Origin: Actinomadura sp. KC216
GTDB taxonomy: Bacteria > Actinomycetota > Actinomycetes > Streptosporangiales > Streptosporangiaceae
Assembly: GCF_004348535.1 (NCBI RefSeq)
Contig: NZ_SMJX01000067.1
Location: 1 to 33,006, forward strand
Direction of reading: 5' to 3'
DNA length: 33,006 nt
Positions 8,244 through 17,391 of the stretch are shown one piece after another (the stretch's first letter is position 1; each line of letters begins with the position of its first letter). A program made the translations under genes and the position numbers. A model generated the notes under the pieces. The model worked only from the letters and a program-made list of their open reading frames with translations. It was not told the origin of the DNA and did not search any database.

Positions 8244-9332
8244 TCACCGGTCGCGCAGGATCGCGGCATCCACCACGTCGGTCAGCCGCCCGCGCCGCCG
8301 GTAGGCTCCGCGCTGCCGCTCCGCGCCCGTCCCGCCGGTGAGCAGCCGGTGGACACCGCGGGTGACGACCCCATGATCGCCCGCGTCGCGCAGCGCGGGC
8401 AGGACGTGCGCCAGCAGGTCGCCGGCCTGCTCACGGAACCCGGCGGGGCGGCCCGTGCGCACGTCCACGCCCTTCCCGGCGAGCCCGTCCCGCGCGGCGA
8501 GCCAGTACGCGGCGCGCAGCAGCTCCTGCGGCGGGTCGGGCGCCCGCTCGCCGGCGTCCACCGCGGCGGACGCCGCCTGCACCAGCGCCCGGATCAGCGC
8601 CGCGAACACGGTCGCCTCGGCGGCGGTCGGGGCGACGTCGCCGAGCCGGATCTCCAGGGTCGGCAGCCGCGCCGACAGGCGCACGTCCCAGAAGATCGTG
8701 CCGGTGTCCATCAGCGCGCCGCAGCCGAGCAGCGTCGCGACGACGTCCTCGTAGTGGGCGGACGACTCGAAGTACGGCGGCGGGCCCGCGACCGGCCACC
8801 GCGCCCACGTCATCACCCGCCAGCAGTCGTGGCCGGTGTCGCGCCCGGCCCAGTACGGCGAGTTCGCCGCCAGCGCCACCAGCGTCGGCAGCCACGGCCG
8901 CAGATGGTTGCTGATCTGGATCGCGCGCTCCCGGTCGGGCATCTCCACGTGGACATGGCAGGAGCAGATGCACTGCTCGTCGTCCAGGCCCCGGTAGGTG
9001 GCGCGGCTCTCGGCGTAGCGGGCGCCCGCGCTGATCGGCGCGGGGAACAGCTCGCCGAGCACCGGCGTCCCGGTCGCGGCGAGCCGGACGCCCTCGGCCG
9101 CCGCCGCGGCCGCCATCGCCGCCCGCATCGCGCGGATCTGCTCGCCGAGCTTGCCGAGGTCGTCGCACGGGGCGGTCTTGGCCTCGGCGAGGAAGTCGAC
9201 CAGCTCCGTGGAGGCGCGCTCGCCGAGCGCCGCCGACGCCCGCCGCACGACGGCGGCGGCACGCGGCACGACCTCCCGGGACACGGGATCGACGACGAAG
9301 TACTCTTCCTCGATTCCGAATCGCAGCGGCAT
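8244..9332 (-). CDS. Glutamate-cysteine ligase-like (GCS2/YbdK) enzyme
   Basis: A 362-residue ATP-dependent carboxylate-amine ligase of the GCS2 family. The diagnostic N-terminus RFGIEEEYFVVDP carries the metal-binding Glu cluster. CSCHVHVEMPD (near residue 125) and TLEIRLGDVAPT (near 227) are further family signatures. E. coli YbdK has weak gamma-glutamyl-cysteine ligase activity, and related actinobacterial proteins include EgtA of ergothioneine synthesis. No other egt or mycothiol genes are near, so the acceptor is open. The start ATG 9332 has GAGGTGG upstream. A weak hairpin followed by five T on the minus strand, around 8140-8160, may end the transcript. It appears to be transcribed alone. 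Confidence 0.85.
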   Translation of the reverse strand: MPLRFGIEEEYFVVDPVSREVVPRAAAVVRRASAALGERASTELVDFLAEAKTAPCDDLGKLGEQIRAMRAAMAAAAAAEGVRLAATGTPVLGELFPAPISAGARYAESRATYRGLDDEQCICSCHVHVEMPDRERAIQISNHLRPWLPTLVALAANSPYWAGRDTGHDCWRVMTWARWPVAGPPPYFESSAHYEDVVATLLGCGALMDTGTIFWDVRLSARLPTLEIRLGDVAPTAAEATVFAALIRALVQAASAAVDAGERAPDPPQELLRAAYWLAARDGLAGKGVDVRTGRPAGFREQAGDLLAHVLPALRDAGDHGVVTRGVHRLLTGGTGAERQRGAYRRRGRLTDVVDAAILRDR

Positions 9333-9472
9333 CCCACCACCTCGGGCTCGGGAGCGACGCAGGAGGCTGCTTCCCTCTGACCGTACGTGGCCACCGCAGC
9401 CTTCGCACCTGCCGGACGGCCCGAAACCTTCCCCCGCGACCGGCCTTGATCCGCGCCGCGCGCCGCCGGTCG

Positions 9473-9547
9473 TCAGGTGATGTCGAAGAAGTACAGCGAC
9501 AGCGCGATGAAGTGGGTGACCACGACGATGCCGATACGCGGCCCGTC
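9473..9547 (-). CDS. Possible +1-frame hydrophobic tail or start-less small gene
   Basis: Directly after the small membrane protein stop, the +1 frame (skipping the T of TGAC) encodes 24 residues, DGPRIG then a membrane-type helix VVVTHFIALSLYFFD, before a TGA at 9473-9475. Codons in this frame end almost only in G or C, while the other forward frames do not, so it looks genuinely coding. The frame is open back to 9577 but has no ATG, GTG, TTG or CTG before a GTG at 9523. It may be a separate small protein with an unusual start, a +1 frameshift extension of the upstream gene, or the result of an indel. I cannot decide between these. Confidence 0.4.
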   Translation of the reverse strand, partial: DGPRIGIVVVTHFIALSLYFFDIT

Positions 9548-9755
9548 AGTGCCGCGGCTCGTCGGCGACGACGTCGGTCATGATGTCGACGGCCAGCGCG
9601 ACGATCCCGCCGAGCACGGTCAGCGCGGCGCCCGCCCCGAACACGATCCAGTCGGGTCCCATGACGAGGCCCACGCCGCCGACGACGAAACCGACGAAGA
9701 TGATGCTCACCGCGACCCAGGACTTCGGGCGCCCGGCGTGGCTGCCAGTCGACAT
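9546..9755 (-). CDS. Small two-helix membrane protein (HGxxPAAW-like)
   Basis: A 69-residue protein with a short polar N-terminus, MSTGSHAGRPKSW, and two hydrophobic helices (VAVSIIFVGFVVGGVGLV and FGAGAALTVLGGIVALAV) joined by a GPDW turn. It resembles the actinobacterial HGxxPAAW small-protein family, with HAGRPKSW in place of the named motif. Function is unknown for the family. ATG 9755 has AGAGGA with 6-nt spacing; the open frame upstream of it is not protein-like. The end of the gene leads directly into another hydrophobic segment in the +1 frame. Confidence 0.7.
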   Translation of the reverse strand: MSTGSHAGRPKSWVAVSIIFVGFVVGGVGLVMGPDWIVFGAGAALTVLGGIVALAVDIMTDVVADEPRH

Positions 9756-9852
9756 GCGTTTCCTCTGCAAGGTTCCGTTGGGGCTGTGCGCCCGAACTCT
9801 AGCAACGCCCCTTGCCACAGGGCCTTCCGGGGTCAGATGAACGCGCGGTGGA

Positions 9853-11031
9853 TCAGACGAAGGCGCCGTGGCCCGTGGCGGCGCGCCCGACGATCAGCGT
9901 GTTGATCTCCCTGGTGCCCTCGTAGGAGTAGAGGGCCTCGGCGTCGGCGACGAACCGCCCGATGTCGTAGTCCAGGACGATCCCGTTGCCCGCCATCAGC
10001 TCCCGTGCCCAGCCGACCACCTCGCGCATCCGCGTGGTGCAGTACGCCTTGGCCAGCGCCGAGTGCTCGTCGCGGTACAGGCCGTCGTCCTGGAGCTGGG
10101 CGAGCCGCACCACCATGCCGAGCGAGGCCGTCGCGTTCCCGAGCATCCTGACCAGCAGGTCCTGGACGAGCTGGAACCTCGCGATCGGCCGCCCGAACTG
10201 CTCGCGCTCGACCGCGTAGTCGCGGGCGATCTCGTAGGCGGCGAGCATGACCCCGACGGCCTGCCAGGCGACGCCGCTGCGCGTCCGGCGCAGGATGGCG
10301 GCGGTGTCCTTGAAGGTGTTCGCCCCGGCGAGCCGGTCGGCCTCCGGGACGCGGCAGTCGGCGAGGGTGATGTCGGCGTTCTGCACGGTCCGCAGCGCGA
10401 TCTTGTTCTCGATGCGGGTGGCGGTGAACCCCGGCGTGCCCTTCGCGACGACGAACCCCTTGACCTGGTCGTCGGCCTCGTCCCTGGCCCAGACGACGGT
10501 GTGGTCGGCGAAGGTCGCGTTCCCGATCCAGCGTTTGGCGCCGTTCAGGACCCAGTGGTCGCCGTCGCGGCGGGCGGTGGTGCGCAGGCCGAGCGCGACG
10601 TCCGACCCGCCCTCCGGCTCGGTGAGCGCGAAGGCGCCGATCTTCTCCATCCGCCCCATCGCGGGCAGCCAGCGCTCGCGCTGCTCCGGCGACCCGCACC
10701 GGCCGATGCTGCCCATCGCCAGGCCCGTGTGGACGCCGAAGAACGTGGCCATGGACGGGTCCACCCGCGCCATGTCCATCGCCAGGAACCCGGTGAGCAG
10801 GCTGCTCGGCTTCTCGCCCGGGCACTCGTCGTGGGCGAGCCCGGCGATGCCGAGCTCCCCGTACTGCGGGATCAGGTCGAACGGGAACTCGGCCCGCGCC
10901 CAGCAGTCGTTCGCGATCGGCGCGATCTTCGACTCCAGGAACTCCCGCACCCGCCCGACGATCTCCTTCTCGCGCTCGTCGAGGAGCTCTTGCATGTGGT
11001 ACAGGTCGCCGGGGAGCGCATCCAGGGTCAT
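9853..11031 (-). CDS. Acyl-CoA dehydrogenase, glutaryl-CoA dehydrogenase-like
   Basis: A 392-residue FAD enzyme that oxidises an acyl-CoA to the enoyl-CoA and passes electrons to ETF. Visible signatures are AFALTEPEGGSD (133-144), the substrate/FAD segment WVLNGAKRWIGNA, and the C-terminal ALYSYEGTREINTLIVGR, where Glu371 is the likely catalytic base. This position and the INTLIVGR context match glutaryl-CoA dehydrogenase-type members more than medium-chain ones. The exact substrate is inferred, not shown. ATG 11031 lies after GGAAAGAG. It diverges from mutA with 115 nt between starts, which fits shared control with propionate/odd-chain or branched-chain catabolism. Confidence 0.88.
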   Translation of the reverse strand: MTLDALPGDLYHMQELLDEREKEIVGRVREFLESKIAPIANDCWARAEFPFDLIPQYGELGIAGLAHDECPGEKPSSLLTGFLAMDMARVDPSMATFFGVHTGLAMGSIGRCGSPEQRERWLPAMGRMEKIGAFALTEPEGGSDVALGLRTTARRDGDHWVLNGAKRWIGNATFADHTVVWARDEADDQVKGFVVAKGTPGFTATRIENKIALRTVQNADITLADCRVPEADRLAGANTFKDTAAILRRTRSGVAWQAVGVMLAAYEIARDYAVEREQFGRPIARFQLVQDLLVRMLGNATASLGMVVRLAQLQDDGLYRDEHSALAKAYCTTRMREVVGWARELMAGNGIVLDYDIGRFVADAEALYSYEGTREINTLIVGRAATGHGAFV

Positions 11032-11133
11032 GGCCTGCTCTTTCCCGGGCGCCGCAGCGCTAACCGGGATCGGGACGCGCGCCGGCATCCCGTCCGGCGG
11101 GACCCGCTTTAGAGCGGCGTTCGGTGGCTCGCC

Positions 11134-11139
11134 TACGAT
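11134..11139 (+). promoter_or_regulatory. Candidate -10 box giving leaderless mutA
   Basis: TACGAT fits TANNNT and ends 7 nt before ATG 11147, the spacing expected for transcription starting at the A of the start codon. The match of the upstream sequence to a ribosome site is poor. No convincing -35 is seen. Confidence 0.45.
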
Positions 11140-11146
11140 CCAGGAC

Positions 11147-12970
11147 ATGACGGTGCCGCCTGACGAAATCGAACTGGCTGCCGCCTTCTCCCCGGCGGAA
11201 CGCGACCGTTGGCGGGAGATGGTGAAGGGGGTGCTGCGCAGGTCCGGCGCGGCGGCGGAGGACACCCCGCTCGACGCGATCGAGGATCTGCTGGCCCGCG
11301 AGTCCTACGACGGGGTGCCGATCGCCGCGCTCTACACCCGCGACGACGCGCCGCCGGGACGTCCCGGGCTCGCCCCGTACGTCCGCGAGGTCCGGCCGGA
11401 CGGCGAGGGCATCGCGGGCTGGGACGTCCGCCAGCTCCACGCCCATCCCGACCCGGCGGCCACCCGCGAGGCGATCCTCGCCGACCTGGAGAACGGGGCC
11501 ACGTCCGTCTGGCTGCGCCTCGGCGACGGCGGGCTCCCGGTCGCCGGTCTGGGGGAGGCGCTGCGCGGCGTCCTGCTGGACCTCGCGCCCGTCGCGCTCG
11601 AAGCGGGAACGCAGACGGCGGAGGCCGCCGGCGCGTTCCTCGCCCTCGTCGCCGAGCGCGGGAACGCGGCGGACGCGTCCGGCACCCTCGGCGCCGACCC
11701 CCTCGGGCTCGCCGCCCGCACCGGGACGCCCGGCTCCCTGGACGGCGCCGCCGCGCTGGCCGTCCGGTGCGTCCGGGAGTTCCCGAAACTGCGCGCCGTC
11801 GTCGCGGACGGCACCCCGTACCACGACGCGGGCGGCTCCGACGCCGAGGAACTGGGCGCGGCGGTCGCCGCGGGAGTCGCGTACCTGCGCGCCCTCACCG
11901 GAGCCGGGCTGAGCGTGGACGAGGCGTTCGGGCAGATCGAGTTCCGCCTCGCCGTCAACGCCGACCAGTTCGCCTCGATCGCCAAGCTCCGCGCCGCCCG
12001 CCGCCTGTGGGCGCGGGTCGCCGAGGTCAGCGCGGCCGCCGACGGGACGTCCGCGCGGATCCACGCGGTGACGTCGTCGGCGATGATGACGCGTCGCGAC
12101 CCGTGGGTGAACATGCTCCGCACCACCCTCGCCGCGTTCGCGGCCGGGACCGGCGGCGCGGACGCGGTCACCGTCCAGCCGTTCGACGCCCGCCTCGGCC
12201 TCCCGGACGGGTTCGCCCGCCGCATCGCCCGCAACACCCAGACCCTGCTGCTGGAGGAGTCGAGCCTCGCCCGCGTCGTCGACCCGGCCGGGGGGTCCTG
12301 GTACGCCGAGAGCCTCACCGAGGGCCTCGCCGGCGCCGCCTGGGACTGGTTCACCGAGATCGAGAGGGCCGGCGGGCTCGCCGCCGCCCTCGAATCGGGC
12401 CTGGTCGCCGACCGGATCGCCGCGACGTGGGCGCGGCGCCGCAAGGACATCGCCCGCCGCAGGGCGCCCCTCACCGGCGTCAGCGAGTTCCCCAACCTCG
12501 CCGAGACCCTCCCGGAACGCGTCCCTGCGCCCCGCGCGCCCGGCGGAGGTCTCCCCGTCGTCACGTACGCGCAGGACTTCGAGGCGCTCCGCGACCGCTC
12601 CGACGCGCACGCCGAGGCGACCGGCGCGCGCCCCCGGGTGTTCCTCGCCACGCTCGGGCCCATCGCCGTCCACACGGCGCGGGCGTCGTTCGCCGCGAAC
12701 CTGTTCCAGGCGGGCGGGATCGAGACGGTCGGCGGCCCGCCAGAGGAGTTCGCGGCGTCGGGGACGACCGTCGCCTGCCTCTGCTCCAGCGACACGGTGT
12801 ACGAGGAACAGGCCACCGAAGCGGCGCGGGCTCTCCGCCAGGCGGGCGCAATCAAGGTCTGGCTGGCGGGTAAGGGAAGCTATGAGGGCGTGGACGCCGG
12901 CGTGCACGCGGGATGCGACGCGATCGAGGTCCTGGAGACGGCCCTCCGCGATCTGGGAGTGAACGAATGA
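11147..12970 (+). CDS. mutA: Methylmalonyl-CoA mutase small (beta) subunit
   Basis: A 607-residue subunit of the heterodimeric B12 enzyme that interconverts methylmalonyl-CoA and succinyl-CoA. The N-terminal TIM-barrel region runs to about residue 440, with [29 protein letters not shown] and [12 protein letters not shown]12-binding-like domain occupies about 480-600. The cobalamin motif DxHxxG is absent there (LGPIAVHTA instead), as expected for the non-catalytic subunit. ATG 11147 is preceded by a -10-like hexamer and may be leaderless. The stop overlaps the mutB start (ATGA at 12967-12970), so translation of the two subunits is coupled. Confidence 0.93.
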   Translation: MTVPPDEIELAAAFSPAERDRWREMVKGVLRRSGAAAEDTPLDAIEDLLARESYDGVPIAALYTRDDAPPGRPGLAPYVREVRPDGEGIAGWDVRQLHAHPDPAATREAILADLENGATSVWLRLGDGGLPVAGLGEALRGVLLDLAPVALEAGTQTAEAAGAFLALVAERGNAADASGTLGADPLGLAARTGTPGSLDGAAALAVRCVREFPKLRAVVADGTPYHDAGGSDAEELGAAVAAGVAYLRALTGAGLSVDEAFGQIEFRLAVNADQFASIAKLRAARRLWARVAEVSAAADGTSARIHAVTSSAMMTRRDPWVNMLRTTLAAFAAGTGGADAVTVQPFDARLGLPDGFARRIARNTQTLLLEESSLARVVDPAGGSWYAESLTEGLAGAAWDWFTEIERAGGLAAALESGLVADRIAATWARRRKDIARRRAPLTGVSEFPNLAETLPERVPAPRAPGGGLPVVTYAQDFEALRDRSDAHAEATGARPRVFLATLGPIAVHTARASFAANLFQAGGIETVGGPPEEFAASGTTVACLCSSDTVYEEQATEAARALRQAGAIKVWLAGKGSYEGVDAGVHAGCDAIEVLETALRDLGVNE

Positions 12971-15180
12971 TCCCCGACTTCAGCGACATCGAGCTCGGGA
13001 CGGCGCCCCCCGCCGACCAGGCCGCCAAGCGGTGGCGCGCCGCCGTCGCCGACACCACGGGCCGGGACCCCGAGGCCCTGACCTGGGACACCCCCGAGGG
13101 CATCGGCGTCAAGCCGCTCTACACCGGCGACGACCTGGCCGGGCTCGACTTCCTCGACACCTACCCGGGCATCGCGCCGTTCCTGCGCGGCCCCTACCCG
13201 GCGATGTACGCGACGCAGCCGTGGACGATCCGGCAGTACGCCGGGTTCTCCACCGCGCAGGAGTCCAACGCGTTCTACCGCCGCAACCTCGCGGCCGGGC
13301 AGAAGGGCCTGTCGGTCGCGTTCGACCTGGCGACGCACCGCGGCTACGACTCCGACCACCCGCGCGTCTCCGGCGACGTCGGCATGGCGGGCGTCGCCAT
13401 CGACTCCATCTACGACATGCGGCAGCTCTTCGACGGCATCCCGCTGGACAAGATGAGCGTGTCGATGACCATGAACGGCGCCGTCCTGCCCGTCCTCGCG
13501 CTCTACATCGCCGCGGCCGAAGAACAGGGGGTGAAGCCGGAGGCGCTCGCCGGGACGATCCAGAACGACATCCTCAAGGAGTTCATGGTCCGCAACACCT
13601 ACATCTACCCGCCGCAGCCGTCCATGCGGATCATCTCCGACATCTTCGCGTTCACCTCGCAGCGGATGCCGAAGTACAACTCGATCTCGATCTCCGGCTA
13701 CCACATCCAGGAGGCCGGGGCGACGGCCGACCTGGAGCTCGCCTACACCCTCGCCGACGGCGTCGAGTACATCCGCGCCGGGCGCGAGGCGGGCCTGGAC
13801 ATCGACGCGTTCGCGCCCCGCCTGTCGTTCTTCTGGGCGATCGGGATGAACTTCTTCATGGAGGTCGCCAAGCTCCGCGCGGCCCGCCTGCTCTGGGCGA
13901 AGCTCGTGAAGGGGTTCGACCCGCGGAACCCGAAGTCGCTGTCGCTGCGGACGCACTCGCAGACGTCCGGCTGGTCGCTCACCGCGCAGGACGTCTACAA
14001 CAACGTGGCCCGCACCTGCATCGAGGCCATGGCCGCCACGCAGGGGCACACCCAGTCGCTGCACACCAACGCGCTGGACGAGGCCCTCGCCCTCCCGACC
14101 GACTTCTCGGCCCGGATCGCCCGGAACACCCAGCTCGTCCTGCAGCAGGAGTCCGGGACGACCCGCACCATCGACCCGTGGGGCGGCAGCGCCTACGTCG
14201 AGCGGCTCACCTACGACCTCGCCCGCCGCGCCTGGGGCCACATCACCGAGGTCGAGCAGGCCGGGGGCATGGCCCAGGCGATCGACGAAGGCCTGCCGAA
14301 ACTGCGCATCGAGGAGGCCGCGGCGCGCACGCAGGCCCGCATCGACTCCGGGCGGCAGCCCGTCATCGGCGTCAACAAGTACCGCCCCGACGCCGACGAG
14401 GAGATCGACGTCCTCAAGGTCGACAACGCGGCCGTCCGCGCGCAGCAGATCGACAAGCTGCGGCGGCTGCGGGAGGAGCGCGACGAGGCCGCGACGCTGG
14501 CCGCGCTGGACGCCCTGACCCGCGCCGCCGAGGCCGCCGAGAACGGCACCCGCGAGCCCGGCCTGGAGCGCAACCTCCTGGCGCTCGCGATCGACGCCGC
14601 CCGCGCCAAGGCCACCGTGGGGGAGATCTCGGACGCGCTGGAGAAGGCGTACGGGCGGCACGCGGCGCAGATCCGTACGATCTCCGGTGTGTACCGGGAA
14701 GAGGCGGGGCAGGTGACGGCGATCGAGAAGGCGCGCGCGGCGGCCGCCGCGTTCGAGGAGGCCGAGGGCCGCCGCCCCCGCATCCTGGTCGCCAAGATGG
14801 GCCAGGACGGCCACGACCGCGGCCAGAAGGTCATCGCGACCGGCTTCGCCGACCTCGGGTTCGACGTCGACGTCGGGCCGCTGTTCCAGACCCCGGCGGA
14901 GGTCGCGCGGCAGGCCGTGGAGGCCGACGTGCACATCGTCGGCGTCAACTCGCTCGCCGCCGGGCACCTCACGCTGGTGCCCGCGCTGCGCGCGGAGCTG
15001 GCCGAGCTGGGCCGCGACGACATCATGATCGTCGTCGGCGGGGTCATCCCGCCCGGGGACTTCGAGGAGCTGCGCGCCGCCGGCGCCGCCGCGATCTTCG
15101 GGCCCGGGACCGTTCTCGCGGACGCGGCGGCCGGCCTGCTGACCGAGCTGACCGCCAGGCTCGGCCACGGAGAGCAGTGA
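12967..15180 (+). CDS. mutB: Methylmalonyl-CoA mutase large (catalytic) subunit
   Basis: A 737-residue catalytic subunit. The acyl-CoA-binding TIM barrel begins after [20 protein letters not shown], where the Tyr-rich stretch holds substrate-contacting residues. Further signatures are [27 protein letters not shown] and [20 protein letters not shown]. The C-terminal cobalamin domain carries DGHDRG at 614-619, and His616 is the expected lower axial cobalt ligand. Length and order match the alpha chain of Propionibacterium and Streptomyces mutases. The ATG overlaps the mutA stop. An AT-rich inverted repeat separates it from meaB. The product acts in propionyl-CoA use and supplies methylmalonyl-CoA for polyketides. 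Confidence 0.96.
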   Translation: MIPDFSDIELGTAPPADQAAKRWRAAVADTTGRDPEALTWDTPEGIGVKPLYTGDDLAGLDFLDTYPGIAPFLRGPYPAMYATQPWTIRQYAGFSTAQESNAFYRRNLAAGQKGLSVAFDLATHRGYDSDHPRVSGDVGMAGVAIDSIYDMRQLFDGIPLDKMSVSMTMNGAVLPVLALYIAAAEEQGVKPEALAGTIQNDILKEFMVRNTYIYPPQPSMRIISDIFAFTSQRMPKYNSISISGYHIQEAGATADLELAYTLADGVEYIRAGREAGLDIDAFAPRLSFFWAIGMNFFMEVAKLRAARLLWAKLVKGFDPRNPKSLSLRTHSQTSGWSLTAQDVYNNVARTCIEAMAATQGHTQSLHTNALDEALALPTDFSARIARNTQLVLQQESGTTRTIDPWGGSAYVERLTYDLARRAWGHITEVEQAGGMAQAIDEGLPKLRIEEAAARTQARIDSGRQPVIGVNKYRPDADEEIDVLKVDNAAVRAQQIDKLRRLREERDEAATLAALDALTRAAEAAENGTREPGLERNLLALAIDAARAKATVGEISDALEKAYGRHAAQIRTISGVYREEAGQVTAIEKARAAAAAFEEAEGRRPRILVAKMGQDGHDRGQKVIATGFADLGFDVDVGPLFQTPAEVARQAVEADVHIVGVNSLAAGHLTLVPALRAELAELGRDDIMIVVGGVIPPGDFEELRAAGAAAIFGPGTVLADAAAGLLTELTARLGHGEQ

Positions 15181-15184
15181 ATAG

Positions 15185-15239
15185 TTTTTATCCTCGGCAG
15201 GCGCGCACGGGCAGGGATCGTGGACAGGCCGGATAAAAA
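15185..15239. promoter_or_regulatory. AT-rich inverted repeat between mutB and meaB
   Basis: TTTTTATCC (15185-15193) and GGATAAAAA (15231-15239) are perfect 9-bp inverted arms separated by 37 nt. The A/T tracts stand out sharply against the GC-rich surroundings. The right arm overlaps the first codons of meaB if GTG 15220 is used. It may be an operator, an internal promoter element or an mRNA hairpin that sets the mutB/meaB ratio. Confidence 0.45.
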
Positions 15240-16230
15240 TCATTCAGTGAACGCGGGCCTGGACGACTACGCGGCCGGGGTGCGGGACGGCTCGCGGGCC
15301 TGGATCGCGCGGGCGATCACGCTCGTCGAGTCGACCCGCCCCGACCACCGGGAGCTGGCGCAGAAGCTGCTGGTCGAGCTGACCCCGCACACCGGTGCCG
15401 CGCGCCGCATCGGGATCACCGGCGTGCCCGGCGTCGGCAAGTCCACGTTCATCGACGCGCTCGGCACCCGCCTCACCGGCGACGGGCACAGGGTGGCGGT
15501 GCTCGCCGTCGACCCGTCCTCCACCCGGACGGGCGGCAGCATCCTCGGCGACAAGACCCGCATGCGGCGCCTCGCCGCCGACCCGGACGCCTTCATCCGC
15601 CCCTCGCCCACCGCCGGGACGCTCGGCGGCGTCGCCAGGGCCACCCGCGAGGCGGTGGTCGTCATGGAGGCCGCCGGGTACGACGTCGTCCTCGTCGAGA
15701 CGGTCGGCGTCGGCCAGTCCGAGACGACGGTCGCGGAGATGGTCGACACGTTCCTGTTCCTCACCCTCGCCCGCACCGGCGACCAGCTCCAGGGCATCAA
15801 GAAGGGCGTCCTGGAGCTGGCCGACGTCATCGCCGTCAACAAGGCCGACGGCGAGCACCAGCTGGAGGCCAAGCGCGCCGCCCGCGAGCTGTCCGGCGCG
15901 CTGCGGCTGCTGCGCAGCGACGAACGCGTCCGGGACACGCCCGTCCTGACCTGCAGCGCCAAGGAGGGCACCGGGCTGGACGCGGTGTGGAGCAGGCTCG
16001 CCGAGCACCACGACCGGCTCCGCGAGTCCGGCGAGCTGGAGGCCCGGCGCCGCCGCCAGCAGGTCGGCTGGACGTGGGCGATGGTCCGCGAACGGCTCCT
16101 CGGCGAGTTGCACGCCCATCCGGAGGTCCGCAGGCTCGCGCCGCGGCTGGAGGAGGAGGTCGCGGACGGCTCCCTCACTCCCGCGCTGGCCGCCGAACGG
16201 ATCATGGAGGCGTTCTCGCGGGGCCGCTGA
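15220..16230 (+). CDS. meaB: Methylmalonyl-CoA mutase-associated GTPase MeaB
   Basis: A 336-residue G3E-family GTPase that gates cobalamin loading and protects the mutase from inactivation. The P-loop GVPGVGKS is at residues 68-75. The Mg/switch region VDPSSTRTGGSILGDKTRM follows, then VETVGVGQSE with the switch Asp/Glu environment, and NKADG as the base-recognition motif. C-terminal helices (from about 250) provide the dimer arm. The start is uncertain: GTG 15220 has AGGGA very close upstream, and GTG 15247 (VNAGLDDY) lacks a clear ribosome site but matches the usual family N-terminus. It is the third gene of the mut operon, 39 nt after mutB. Confidence 0.93.
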   Translation: MDRPDKNHSVNAGLDDYAAGVRDGSRAWIARAITLVESTRPDHRELAQKLLVELTPHTGAARRIGITGVPGVGKSTFIDALGTRLTGDGHRVAVLAVDPSSTRTGGSILGDKTRMRRLAADPDAFIRPSPTAGTLGGVARATREAVVVMEAAGYDVVLVETVGVGQSETTVAEMVDTFLFLTLARTGDQLQGIKKGVLELADVIAVNKADGEHQLEAKRAARELSGALRLLRSDERVRDTPVLTCSAKEGTGLDAVWSRLAEHHDRLRESGELEARRRRQQVGWTWAMVRERLLGELHAHPEVRRLAPRLEEEVADGSLTPALAAERIMEAFSRGR

Positions 16231-16310
16231 CCCTCGTTCGCGCTGTCCGAAACCCCCGCGTTGCCCCGGGCCGCCGGTCGCGCGGCACGCCGATCAGGTA
16301 CAACAGTCGG

Positions 16311-17288
16311 ATGGACGTCATCGCGCTCGATGATCCGACGGAGGCGCAGATCCGGGAGTGGCACGAGGTGCTCAGCGCCGTCCACGCCGCCGACCCCGCC
16401 GGGGGCCCGGCGCCCGATCCGGAGCAGACCGCGCGACTGCTCGGCCCCGAGCCCGGATCGCGGCGGCGGCTGTGGGCGGCGGCCGACGGCGACCGGATGG
16501 TCGGGGTCGCCGCCGTCCGGCTGCCCGGCGAGCCCGGCGCGGGACGTCCCGCCGAGATCGACATCCAGGTCCGGCCGCCGCTGCGCCGCCGCGGCCTCGG
16601 CGGGCGGCTCCTCGCCGCGGCCGCCGACGGGCTGCGCGCCGACGGCCGCACCAGCGTGATCGCGCAGGTCTTCGCAGGCACCCCCGCCGCGCGGTTCCTG
16701 GAGCGGTACGGGTTCGAGTGCGTCCTGACCCTGCGCGGGATGCTGCTGCGGCTCGACGACGTCCCGCCCGAGCGGGTGGCGCGCCTCTTGGCCGCCGCGC
16801 CCGCCGGGTACCGGCTCGTCCGCTGGCACGGCGTCGTGCCGGACGAGCACGCCACCGCCCTCGCCCGCGCCAAGCACGCGATGGCCGACTTCGCCGAGGT
16901 CGACGGCACGCCCTGGGACGCCCACCGCGTCCGCGAGACCGAGGAGGTCGTCGCCAAGCGCGGCGACGACCTCTATACCGTCGCCGCGCTGTCGGGCGAC
17001 GCCGTCGCCGGGTTCACCGAGGTCGTCGTCCCGCACGGCGACGCCCGCCGCGCCGCCCAGTACGACACCGCCGTCGTGCCCGAGCACCGCGGCAGGCGGA
17101 TCGGCATCTGGGTGAAGGCGGCGATGCTCCAGTGGCTGGCCGAGGCCCGTCCCGAGGTCCGCGAGATCGAGACCGACAACGCCGGGGACAACGCCCACAT
17201 GCTCGCCGTCAACGAGGAACTCGGCTTCCGCATGGAGCGCGAGTCCATGGAATACCTGGCCCCCGTGGACGCCCTCCCGGCCCTCTGA
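16311..17288 (+). CDS. Tandem-domain GNAT acetyltransferase
   Basis: A 325-residue protein with two GNAT-like halves. The N-terminal half (about 1-155) has an acetyl-CoA loop, RRRGLGGRLLAA, and ends in a typical FLERYGFECV strand. The C-terminal half (about 165-325) has EHRGRRIGIWVKAAML and a closing NEELGFRME. Such tandem proteins include MshD-like and aminoglycoside-acetyltransferase-like enzymes, and the substrate cannot be named here. ATG 16311 follows a TACAAC hexamer by 6 nt and has no good ribosome site, so initiation may be near-leaderless. It lies 80 nt after meaB and is followed by a strong hairpin. Confidence 0.8.
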   Translation: MDVIALDDPTEAQIREWHEVLSAVHAADPAGGPAPDPEQTARLLGPEPGSRRRLWAAADGDRMVGVAAVRLPGEPGAGRPAEIDIQVRPPLRRRGLGGRLLAAAADGLRADGRTSVIAQVFAGTPAARFLERYGFECVLTLRGMLLRLDDVPPERVARLLAAAPAGYRLVRWHGVVPDEHATALARAKHAMADFAEVDGTPWDAHRVRETEEVVAKRGDDLYTVAALSGDAVAGFTEVVVPHGDARRAAQYDTAVVPEHRGRRIGIWVKAAMLQWLAEARPEVREIETDNAGDNAHMLAVNEELGFRMERESMEYLAPVDALPAL

Positions 17289-17348
17289 ACCTCCCGCCGG
17301 GGCGAAAATGCGTTGCCTCCAGCGCCCCTGTATCGGCACTCTTATGGA

Positions 17349-17373
17349 GGCTTCCGGGAAATGCCCGGAAGCC
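17349..17373 (+). terminator. Strong hairpin between GNAT gene and tRNA
   Basis: GGCTTCCGGG-AAATG-CCCGGAAGCC is a perfect 10-bp stem with a 5-nt loop. It lies 61 nt after the GNAT stop and 18 nt before the tRNA. It has no T-run. It most likely ends the upstream transcript, but could also mark the 5-prime border of the tRNA transcript. Confidence 0.6.
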
Positions 17374-17391
17374 GGATAATTGCCGGAACAT

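Noticed and set aside
11032..11146. Possible cobalamin riboswitch ahead of mutA
   Set aside because: The gap is only 115 nt, no B12-box sequence is seen, and the promoter appears to give a leaderless message.
12880..15243. 787-codon open frame antisense to mutB
   Set aside because: It is the shadow frame of a highly GC-biased gene. Its protein is Gly/Arg/Asp/Val repeats with no domain, while mutB on the other strand is unmistakable.
15267..17339. 690-codon antisense frame across meaB and the GNAT gene
   Set aside because: Low-complexity translation running through two well-recognised genes and their gap; a GC artefact.
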